14,246 bases of DNA, taken from positions 1-14,246 of the forward strand of contig RFIM01000013.1 in assembly GCA_003695215.1 (NCBI GenBank), written 5' to 3'. Shown in pieces: positions 9,451 through 14,246 of this stretch; position 1 is the stretch's first letter; each line of letters starts with the position of its first letter. The notes beneath the pieces are model-generated. The model saw nothing but the letters and a program-made list of their open reading frames with translations. It had not been told where the DNA came from and searched no databases. Both the position numbers and the translations under genes were made by a program. The DNA is from Chloroflexota bacterium. GTDB lineage: Bacteria > Chloroflexota > Anaerolineae > Aggregatilineales > UBA2796.

Positions 9451-10386
9451 CTAGGCTGCTTCTTTCGGTTGAATGCGCCACAGGCGCACAAACAGCGGAT
9501 TGCGGCCTGATTGCAAGTGATCGATGAAGCTCACCACGACGAATCCGACTACGAATAAGCCGATGATCAGCACAATTGGGTTGATGCCGACCTCACCAAG
9601 GTTGCTCAAGCCGCGCTCGCCTTCAATCCAGATGCGCCGCAGCGAACCGACCATGAAGCCGACCAACGCTGCGACAGTCGGCGTGTAATAGTGCTTGAGC
9701 AACCAGCTCAACACGCGCGAGAAGGCTAGAATGCCGATCGCCGCGCCTAAGCCGACAGCGGCGATGCTACCGATATCCAGAGCGCGCACAGCGTCCAGCA
9801 CGAATTTATACTGCCCTAGAATTAGTAGGATAAACGAGCCTGAAATGCCTGGCAGGATCATGGCACAAATGGCGACTGCGCCGCTGAAAAAGAGCGTCAG
9901 GAAGGAATGGTCGGCGTCGGCGAGCTCAGGCAGCGCCACAAGCCAGTAGGCGAACAACGCGCCTAGAATCAAGGCGATGATCGCCGTCACGTTCCAGCGC
10001 AGCAGCAGCGCTACCGAGAAGATCGAGGCGACGATCAAGCCGCCGAAAAAGGCGTAGACGAGTGTCGGTTGTTGCTCAAGGGCTGTGCCAAGCGCGTTTG
10101 CCAAAGCTAGGACGGCGGTCAGAATGCCTGCGCCGAGCGCTAGCAGGAAGAAAAAGGCGATATGCTGCAGCAGCTCGCCGATTTTGAAGCTCAGGAGCAG
10201 CCGCACTGCCTTGAAGTTGAACGCCTTGATGGCGTTCAGCAGCGTGCTATAGACGCCGAGGATGAATGCCATGGTGCCGCCAGAGACGCCTGGCACGACG
10301 TCAGCGGCACCCATTGCCAAGCCTGTCAGGTAGAGCCGTAGGAATTGACGCAGCGTGCGCGGTTGGCTGAAATCTTGGTTTTGCAT
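9451..10386 (-). CDS. DUF368 family polyprenyl-phosphate transporter (PopT-like)
   Basis: This is a 311-residue polytopic membrane protein of the DUF368 family. Members (PopT in Vibrio cholerae and the Staphylococcus aureus homologue) were reported to return undecaprenyl phosphate across the cytoplasmic membrane for reuse in cell-wall synthesis. The family signature appears twice, as PGVSGGT at 32-38 and PGISGSF at 179-185, each starting a hydrophobic segment. This fits an internal duplication with inverted topology. About eight to ten hydrophobic segments follow. The frame is open upstream to 10464, but I chose the ATG at 10384-10386 because TTGACA-N17-CATAGT lies inside the longer version and the family normally starts shortly before the first signature. 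The preceding GAGAAGG is close to the ATG (2 nt), so the ribosome binding site is poor. It lies downstream of the tRNA unit on the same strand and may also receive read-through. Confidence 0.9.
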   Translation of the reverse strand: MQNQDFSQPRTLRQFLRLYLTGLAMGAADVVPGVSGGTMAFILGVYSTLLNAIKAFNFKAVRLLLSFKIGELLQHIAFFFLLALGAGILTAVLALANALGTALEQQPTLVYAFFGGLIVASIFSVALLLRWNVTAIIALILGALFAYWLVALPELADADHSFLTLFFSGAVAICAMILPGISGSFILLILGQYKFVLDAVRALDIGSIAAVGLGAAIGILAFSRVLSWLLKHYYTPTVAALVGFMVGSLRRIWIEGERGLSNLGEVGINPIVLIIGLFVVGFVVVSFIDHLQSGRNPLFVRLWRIQPKEAA

Positions 10387-10432
10387 AGCCTTCTCACACT
10401 GAGAGTAACTTTGTGTTGCATCCAAGCGCACA

Positions 10433-10461
10433 ACTATGCCCGACTCTGCCACGAATGTCAA
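10433..10461 (-). promoter_or_regulatory. Promoter of the DUF368 gene
   Basis: The minus strand has a perfect TTGACA (10456-10461), a 17-nt spacer and CATAGT (10433-10438, four of six matches to TATAAT). Transcription would start near 10426, about 40 nt before the chosen ATG. It begins 22 nt after the 3' end of the CAU tRNA. Confidence 0.55.
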
Positions 10462-10482
10462 CACAGAAGTCAGTTAGAGGAG

Positions 10483-10781
10483 TGGGTCCAGCAGGATTCG
10501 AACCTGCAACCAGCCGGTTATGCATCCCACTACGGTTTTCACCGCCCGATGCCGCGCATCAGTTTGTGGGCTGGACTTTCCCTTCATCTTTCGGCGCCGC
10601 GCGCCGCGCAGATGCCTGCCAGCAAGTCTCTACACCTTCCCAAGTGGCTTGGGCTTGGCTCGGGATTACCGTCTCAGCGCTTGAGGTAGGCTCCCCCGAA
10701 TTTGACAGGTGAACACATAGGCATTTCTGCCTATGCCGCCCATATTTGAGCCGGATGCTCTGACCGTTGAGCTATGGACCC
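10483..10781 (-). tRNA. tRNA with CAU anticodon (probably tRNA-Ile2, lysidine-type), split by a group I intron
   Basis: Two exons of 33 nt (10749-10781) and 40 nt (10483-10522) rejoin to a 73-nt tRNA. The acceptor stem is GGGTCCA/TGGACCC with discriminator A73. The D stem is GCTC/GAGC, the anticodon loop C-T-CAT-A-A, and the T arm GCAGG-TTCGAAT-CCTGC. CCA is not encoded. CAU is shared by elongator Met, initiator Met and Ile2. G1 pairs with C72, which excludes an initiator. C29-G41, U12-A23 and the CTCATAACCGG context resemble tRNA-Ile2, whose C34 is changed to lysidine by TilS, but elongator Met is not excluded: of the C4-G69 and C5-G68 pairs important in E. coli Ile2, only C5-G68 is present. 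U27 faces C43, an unpaired top of the anticodon stem. It lies 2 nt downstream of tRNA-Gly and shares its promoter. Confidence 0.92.
10523..10748 (-). ncRNA. Group I self-splicing intron (IC3-like) in the CAU tRNA anticodon loop
   Basis: This 226-nt intron sits between U33 and C34. Numbering from its first base, the core elements are P (AAATTCGGGGGAGCC, 46-60), Q (AATCCCGAGCCAAGCC, 82-97), R (GGTGTAGAGACT, 113-124) and S (AAAGTCC, 170-176). They match the tRNA-Leu/tRNA-Ile introns of subgroup IC3. Readable pairings: P2 (14-21/26-33, GAAA loop), P3 (40-45/129-134), P4 (49-55/84-90), P6 (90-92/113-115) with P6a (96-101/105-110), P7 (119,121-124/172-176 with bulged A120), P8 (135-139/160-164), P9 (179-183/219-223) and two inner hairpins, one with a GAAA loop (205-216). 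The guide TATGGGC (5-11) pairs with both exons. The 5' exon ends in U, forming the U-G pair, and the intron ends in G. There is no reading frame for a homing endonuclease. It should self-splice with guanosine, restoring the tRNA. Confidence 0.95.
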
Positions 10782-10783
10782 AA

Positions 10784-10856
10784 AGCGGCTGACGGGATTC
10801 GAACCCGTGACATGCAGCTTGGAAGGCTGCCGTTCTACCAGCTGAACTACAGCCGC
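10784..10856 (-). tRNA. tRNA-Gly (UCC anticodon)
   Basis: This 73-nt cloverleaf has acceptor GCGGCTG/CAGCCGC with discriminator T73, as usual for glycine. The D stem is GTTC/GAAC, the anticodon stem GCAGC/GCTGC around the loop CT-TCC-AA, and the T arm ACGGG-TTCGAAT-CCCGT. All stems are complete. The anticodon UCC reads GGA and GGG codons. CCA is not encoded and must be added by the nucleotidyltransferase. It is the first tRNA of the unit; its 5' end is only about 3 nt after the predicted transcription start, and the next tRNA starts 2 nt after its 3' end. Confidence 0.97.
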
Positions 10857-10857
10857 G

Positions 10858-10876
10858 TGTGCTATAGAATAGCACA
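10858..10876. repeat. Perfect 19-bp palindrome over the tRNA promoter -10
   Basis: TGTGCTAT-AGA-ATAGCACA has 8-base arms that are exact reverse complements. It covers the extended -10 and the transcription start of the tRNA unit. One arm, TGTGCTAT, recurs at 10914-10921 at the -10 of the divergent methyltransferase gene, which is partly explained by both being extended -10 elements (TGC-TATNNT). It may be an operator or a coincidence of promoter sequence. Confidence 0.4.
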
Positions 10877-10894
10877 TCCCGCCCACAGACTCAA
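10866..10894 (-). promoter_or_regulatory. Promoter of the tRNA-Gly/tRNA-CAU unit
   Basis: The minus strand has TTGAGT (10889-10894), a 17-nt spacer and TATTCT (10866-10871), preceded by TGC (an extended -10). Transcription would begin near 10859-10860, 3 to 4 nt before tRNA-Gly. A perfect palindrome overlaps the -10 (10858-10876). It faces away from the SpoU methyltransferase promoter. Confidence 0.55.
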
Positions 10895-10915
10895 TAGTCT
10901 TTTCGGCGGGCTGTG

Positions 10916-10924
10916 TGCTATGAT
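10916..10924 (+). promoter_or_regulatory. Extended -10 promoter of the SpoU methyltransferase gene
   Basis: TGC followed by TATGAT (10919-10924, five of six matches to TATAAT) forms an extended -10. No good -35 lies 17 nt upstream, which extended -10 promoters tolerate. The hexamer ends 7 nt before the ATG at 10932, so the mRNA would be leaderless. Confidence 0.45.
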
Positions 10925-10931
10925 CGTGCCT

Positions 10932-11723
10932 ATGATCATCACCAGTCCGCACAACCCGAAGGTGAAGGCTCTCCTGGCGCTGCGCGAGCGCCGCACGCGC
11001 GAGACGGCGCGCTTGGCGCTTGTGGAAGGCTATGAGGAGCTGCAGCTAGCGCTCATGAGCGGCACACGGCCTGTTGAGCTGTTTTACGCGCCTGCTTACT
11101 TCAGCACAGAAGCGCAGCGTGCCCTAATCGAGCGGTTCCAGGCACGCGGCGCCGCTTGCTATGAGGTGAGCCCGCGCGTCTTCGATAAGCTCGCCTATCG
11201 CGAGCATCCCGATGGCTGGATCGGCACTTTCGCTTTTCAGCCGAGTCCGCTGATGCGCTTACGCCTCTCCGATGCGCCGTTCGTCGTCCTGTGCGAAGGC
11301 GTGGAGAAACCTGGCAATCTCGGCGCGATTCTGCGCACTGCTGAAGCTGCAGGCGTCGATGCTGTCATCGCTTGCGATCCACGCACTGATTGGACGAATC
11401 CGAATGTGATCCGTGCTAGCAAAGGTGCGCTCTTCGCTCTGCAAGTGGCTGCAGCCAGCAATCAGGAAGCTCTGGCATGGTTGCGTCAGCACGAGATGCG
11501 CTTGATCGTCGCCACGCCTTCTGCTTCAGTGCGCTACACTGCGCCTGATTACCGAAATGGCGTGGCATTGGCGCTCGGCACTGAAAAGCACGGTCTCTCG
11601 TCCTTCTGGCTGGCAAACGCCGATCAGGCCGTGGCGATTCCGATGTTCGGCACGGTCAACTCGCTGAACGTCTCAGCGGCTGCTGCGCTGCTGATTTACG
11701 AAGTTGTGCGCCAGCGGACGTAA
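10932..11723 (+). CDS. SpoU (SPOUT) family RNA 2'-O-ribose methyltransferase, TrmH/RlmB-like
   Basis: This cytoplasmic enzyme uses S-adenosylmethionine to methylate a ribose 2'-OH in rRNA or tRNA. Its 263 residues consist of a substrate-binding N-terminal part (about 1-105, including NPKVKALLALRERRTRE) and the knotted SPOUT domain. The latter has all three family motifs: motif 1 EGVEKPGNLGAILRTAEAAG (122-141, N129 and R135), motif 2 LGTEKHGLS (215-223, E218) and motif 3 IPMFGTVNSLNVSAAAALL (236-254, N243). Which RNA base it modifies cannot be told. An in-frame ATG also exists at 10920, and the frame is open further upstream through the tRNAs, but I chose 10932 because the family begins with ITSPxNPxVK and a -10 element ends 7 nt before it. 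There is no Shine-Dalgarno. It lies divergent to a tRNA unit, and its last 28 bases overlap the convergent methyltransferase gene. Confidence 0.93.
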   Translation: MIITSPHNPKVKALLALRERRTRETARLALVEGYEELQLALMSGTRPVELFYAPAYFSTEAQRALIERFQARGAACYEVSPRVFDKLAYREHPDGWIGTFAFQPSPLMRLRLSDAPFVVLCEGVEKPGNLGAILRTAEAAGVDAVIACDPRTDWTNPNVIRASKGALFALQVAAASNQEALAWLRQHEMRLIVATPSASVRYTAPDYRNGVALALGTEKHGLSSFWLANADQAVAIPMFGTVNSLNVSAAAALLIYEVVRQRT

Positions 11724-12565
11724 AGGGCAGTCGGCAGGATGCGCGCCGCGCTCTGCTGACGCAGGCCGAGCTCGCCTGCTTCGATGATGCCATCATGCCC
11801 TGCCATGCACTCAGCTAATAGGCGCTGCAGCGCGGCTAGGCTTGTCTTGGCTGTGTAGGCTGTGATGACCACGCAGCGCGGCTTCGGGCTGATCAGCTGA
11901 CGTATGAGCGCCATCAGCTGCGGCATAGATTTCTCAAACGACCAAATCTCGCCGTGTGCGCCGCGCCCAAATGGCGGCGGATCGAGGATGAAGCCTTCGT
12001 AGCGCGCGCCGCGCCGCACTTCGCGCGCCGTGAATTTCAGCGCATCATCCACTAGCCAGCGGATCGGGCGATCGGCTAGGCCGCTCAGCTCGGCGTTTTG
12101 GCGCGCCCATTGGACTGCCTTCTTGGAGGCGTCCACGTGCGCTATGGCGGCGCCTGCTGCGGCTGCAGCTAAAGTCGCCAGGCCTGTGTAGCCAAACAGG
12201 CTGAGCAAGCGCGGCGGACTCGGCGCTTGGGCAATTTGCGCCATCAGCCAATCCCAATGCACGGCTTGCTCTGGGAAGACGCCGACATGCCGAAAGGGCG
12301 TCGGAGCGACCCAGAAGCGCAGCGCCTGATAGCGCATCTGCCAACGCTCGGGCAACGGGCGCCTGAATTGCCAGGCGCCGCTGCTGGGCGTGCGCAGCTC
12401 AAAGCGCGCATCAGCGGCTTCCCAGATATGGCGCGGCAAGCTCGGTTGCCAGCGCGCGCTTGGCTCAGGTCGGACGAGCGTGTAGTCGCCGAAGCGCTCT
12501 AACTTCTGCCCACTGCCGCAGTCCAGCAGGGCATAGTCTTCCCATGCTGTTGGATATAGCACCAT
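11696..12565 (-). CDS. Class I SAM-dependent methyltransferase, RlmI/RlmK-related
   Basis: This 289-residue Rossmann-fold methyltransferase resembles the S-adenosylmethionine-dependent family related to RlmI/RlmK 23S rRNA enzymes. An N-terminal beta-rich part (YALLDCGSGQKLERFGDY) is followed by GVFPEQ at 95-100. SAM-binding motif I is LLSLFGYTGLA at 120-130, the ribose-binding acidic residue is D145 in VDASKKAV, and the catalytic-type motif IV is DPPPFG at 195-200. RlmI-type m5C enzymes carry a cysteine in an SCS-like stretch after motif IV. Here the corresponding strand reads VVITAYTA, so an m5C reaction is unlikely and the substrate is open. There is no PUA domain. The ATG overlaps the ABC ATPase TGA (TGATG) with no Shine-Dalgarno, so translation is coupled. 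The end overlaps the convergent SpoU gene by 28 bp. Confidence 0.85.
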   Translation of the reverse strand: MVLYPTAWEDYALLDCGSGQKLERFGDYTLVRPEPSARWQPSLPRHIWEAADARFELRTPSSGAWQFRRPLPERWQMRYQALRFWVAPTPFRHVGVFPEQAVHWDWLMAQIAQAPSPPRLLSLFGYTGLATLAAAAAGAAIAHVDASKKAVQWARQNAELSGLADRPIRWLVDDALKFTAREVRRGARYEGFILDPPPFGRGAHGEIWSFEKSMPQLMALIRQLISPKPRCVVITAYTAKTSLAALQRLLAECMAGHDGIIEAGELGLRQQSAARILPTALYVRWRTTS

Positions 12566-13692
12566 CAGAGCCGATTGCCGCTGCGCGTATCGAAGAGATG
12601 GATGCGATCAGGATCAGGCACGAAGCCGAGCCGCGCGCCGAGGCGCACACCTGCCTCGAGCGGCACTTGCGCTGCAAACCTGCCCGAAGGCGATTCCAGA
12701 TAGGCCATGACGGCGCGTTGCACAGGCATGGGCTCTAGCAGAACGACCTCGCCGCGCCAGCCGCCTTCGCTGACCAGGCGCATGTGTTCGGCGCGCACGC
12801 CTAAGGTGATGCGCCGACCTTCGCCCAGGGCTAGATCGCGCTTGAGCGGCACGTGTAAATCGGCTGTGTGCGCCTGCCAGACATTCTCGACCACTACGCC
12901 TTCGAACAAATTCATCGGCGGATAGCCGAAGAAAGTGGCGACAAGCGTCGAGAATGGACGCTCATAGAGCGTGTTGGCTGTGCCGACCTGCTCGATCCGA
13001 CCTTCGTGCATAATGGCGATCCGATCGCAGAGCGCCAATGCCTCGTGCTGATCGTGCGTCACGTAGACGCCTGTCACGCGGTAGCGATTGATCAGCCGCT
13101 TCAGCTCGTTGCGCGTCTGGACGCGCAGCTTGGCATCCAGGTTGCTGAGCGGCTCATCGAACAGGAAGACCTTCGGATCGCGTGCGATGCAGCGCGCCAC
13201 TGCCACGCGCTGCCGCTCGCCGCCTGAGAGCTGCCCTGGATGCTTGTCCAGCAAGGCGCGGAAGCCTATGCCCATGACGCGAGAGACTTCGCGCACACGC
13301 TCTGGTATCTCGGCATCGCGCTTGCGCAGGCGCAAAAAGAAGCCGACGTTCTCGTAGCTGGTCATGTTCGGATAGAGCGCGTAATTTTGGAAGACGATGC
13401 CGATGCCGCGTTCGCCAGGCGGCACATCCTTCATATCCTGATCATCGTAGGTGATCAAGCCTTCGCTCAGCGGCACCAAGCCTGCAATAGCGCGCAGCAA
13501 GGTGCTTTTGCCGCAACCTGAGGGCCCGAGAATGCCCATTGTCTCGCCATGCCGAATCTCAAGGTTGACGCCATCGAGAGCAAAGCGGCGCGGCGTGCCG
13601 CTCGGCGAGAGCGGCAGAGCGCTAAAAGTGTTCTGAGCCAGCGCCGCTTGCTCCAGCGAGACGCGCACGTCATACAGGCGAATCGTGGTCAT
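12565..13692 (-). CDS. ABC transporter ATP-binding protein, MalK/UgpC type
   Basis: This 375-residue ATPase would power an ABC importer on the cytoplasmic face of the membrane. It has Walker A GPSGCGKST at 56-64, Q-loop Q102 in FQNYALYP, signature LSGGERQ at 155-161, Walker B VFLFDE at 175-180 (E180) and the switch histidine H213 in THDQHEAL. A C-terminal regulatory region of OB/TOBE type follows (about 235-375, with GVRAEHM), as in sugar and glycerol-3-phosphate importers. The segment between the first strand and FALDGVNLEI (about 14-37, rich in A, L, P and S) is longer than usual. No permease or binding protein of sugar type is nearby, so it may be an orphan ATPase serving several importers; this is inference. 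GAGG lies 6-7 nt before the ATG. It starts 17 nt after the preceding gene and overlaps the next by one base. Confidence 0.93.
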   Translation of the reverse strand: MTTIRLYDVRVSLEQAALAQNTFSALPLSPSGTPRRFALDGVNLEIRHGETMGILGPSGCGKSTLLRAIAGLVPLSEGLITYDDQDMKDVPPGERGIGIVFQNYALYPNMTSYENVGFFLRLRKRDAEIPERVREVSRVMGIGFRALLDKHPGQLSGGERQRVAVARCIARDPKVFLFDEPLSNLDAKLRVQTRNELKRLINRYRVTGVYVTHDQHEALALCDRIAIMHEGRIEQVGTANTLYERPFSTLVATFFGYPPMNLFEGVVVENVWQAHTADLHVPLKRDLALGEGRRITLGVRAEHMRLVSEGGWRGEVVLLEPMPVQRAVMAYLESPSGRFAAQVPLEAGVRLGARLGFVPDPDRIHLFDTRSGNRL

Positions 13693-13709
13693 AGCTGACC
13701 TCGCAAAAA

Positions 13710-14246
13710 CTAAGGTGCAGCGGTCGGTGTTGGCGTGAGGAAGCGCACTGAGTCGAGAATCTCTTGTAGTTGCGCGCGCGCTGCGTTGTAAGCCTCAACG
13801 GGCTCGACATAGACGTAGAAGAGGTAGTTGCGGTTATTAAAGCGTGCGCCGACGAACCAGCCGGCTGTATCGGGCTCGCCTTGGCACTGTGTGGCACTGA
13901 AATAGGTGCCTACGCTCGTCATGCCTGCCACACTCAGCGCAGTGCGCCCTGTCGTGCCGACATTGCAGCTGATATCGATCACGGTGCCTTGCAGCAGCCG
14001 CAAGCCATCTGAGTACAGCGCGCGCGAGACGAAATCGTCGAGCGGATCGGGTGGCTCAGTGGGCGTGCCCAGCAAGGGCGGCACGGTCGGCAGCGGCGCA
14101 ATGCTCGGGAAACCCCACAGCACGATCAAGGTGCCCGTGCCGCCTTCGCGCAGCGGGCCGCGATAGACTGCCACGTTCATCGGATAAGCCTCTAGCGCCA
14201 CGCGCACGGGCACAATTTGATAGCCGACGCGCCAATCGGCGGGCAG
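13710..14246 (-). CDS. Hypothetical protein, C-terminal part (5' end outside window), probably secreted or lipoprotein
   Basis: The frame is open to the right edge of the window, giving at least 178 residues and a TAG stop at 13710-13712. I do not recognise a family with confidence. Visible features are the start LPADWRVGY and a Pro-rich middle (APLPTVPPLLGTPTEPPDP). Next come two cysteines (SCNVG and ATQCQG) about 33 residues apart, and a C-terminal part FYVYVEPVEAYNAARAQLQEILDSVRFL ending in a TPTPTAAP tail. The layout, with beta-rich content, proline/threonine runs and a helix before the end, is like the short secreted or lipoprotein-type proteins common in Chloroflexota. Any signal peptide would lie outside the window. 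It is the first visible gene of an operon with the ABC ATPase (17-nt gap) and the methyltransferase. A link to transport is possible but unproven. Confidence 0.7.
   Translation of the reverse strand: MPADWRVGYQIVPVRVALEAYPMNVAVYRGPLREGGTGTLIVLWGFPSIAPLPTVPPLLGTPTEPPDPLDDFVSRALYSDGLRLLQGTVIDISCNVGTTGRTALSVAGMTSVGTYFSATQCQGEPDTAGWFVGARFNNRNYLFYVYVEPVEAYNAARAQLQEILDSVRFLTPTPTAAP

Noticed and set aside
10345..10712. Plus-strand reading frames crossing the intron and tRNA
   Set aside because: They are antisense to the tRNA and group I intron and hold no protein motif; fragments such as QQDSNLQPAG come from the tRNA T arm read as protein.
10523..10748. The insert in the CAU tRNA as an unrelated insertion or assembly error
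   Set aside because: The insert has the full group I core and pairs with both exons; random sequence would not.
10767..10931. Longer N-terminus for the SpoU methyltransferase (start at 10767)
   Set aside because: The extension is the antisense of tRNA-Gly and its promoter; the family start ITSPxNPxVK follows directly after the ATG at 10932.

Overview
The window is about 14.2 kb of gene-dense chromosome from a moderately GC-rich bacterium. The mix suggests a member of the Chloroflexota: a CpXC-domain protein beside a soluble PAS/GAF histidine kinase and a Ser/Thr kinase, a short GyrB, a DUF368 membrane protein, and some starts with no Shine-Dalgarno. This is inference from gene content and style; no rRNA is present to settle it. 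I see no phage, transposase or CRISPR signature, so this is mostly ordinary core genome.

Layout. (1) Positions 1-4092, minus strand: a signalling block. A GAF-PAS histidine kinase is followed by a CpXC zinc-ribbon-like protein, ending in a hairpin terminator. A Ser/Thr protein kinase follows with its own promoter and runs off the left edge. (2) Positions 4093-7620: divergent promoters, then gyrB (GTG start) and proA on the plus strand. (3) Positions 7617-10386, minus strand: a small membrane-anchored TPR-like protein with an MFS transporter as one unit, and a DUF368 polyprenyl-phosphate transporter. (4) Positions 10483-10856, minus strand: a two-tRNA unit, tRNA-Gly(UCC) followed two bases later by a CAU-anticodon tRNA. 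The second tRNA is split by a compact 226-nt group I intron. (5) Positions 10932-14246: a plus-strand SpoU-family RNA methyltransferase runs tail-to-tail into a minus-strand operon of an incomplete secreted-type protein, a MalK/UgpC-type ABC ATPase and a class I methyltransferase.

The most notable element is the group I intron. The P, Q, R and S core elements, P1 to P9 pairings, the splice sites and the guide sequence can all be read directly, and the exons rejoin to a 73-nt tRNA. It belongs with the tRNA introns of the cyanobacterial tRNA-Leu and Azoarcus tRNA-Ile type (subgroup IC3) and carries no reading frame for a homing endonuclease.

Two genes, the histidine kinase and the SpoU methyltransferase, have a -10-like hexamer ending exactly 7 nt before the ATG and no Shine-Dalgarno, which points to leaderless mRNAs. 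The other genes have ordinary Shine-Dalgarno sequences or are translationally coupled. Most genes are packed head-to-tail or overlap at their ends. No gap between genes exceeds 300 bases; the two largest, 828-980 and 4093-4279, are taken up by promoters and a terminator.
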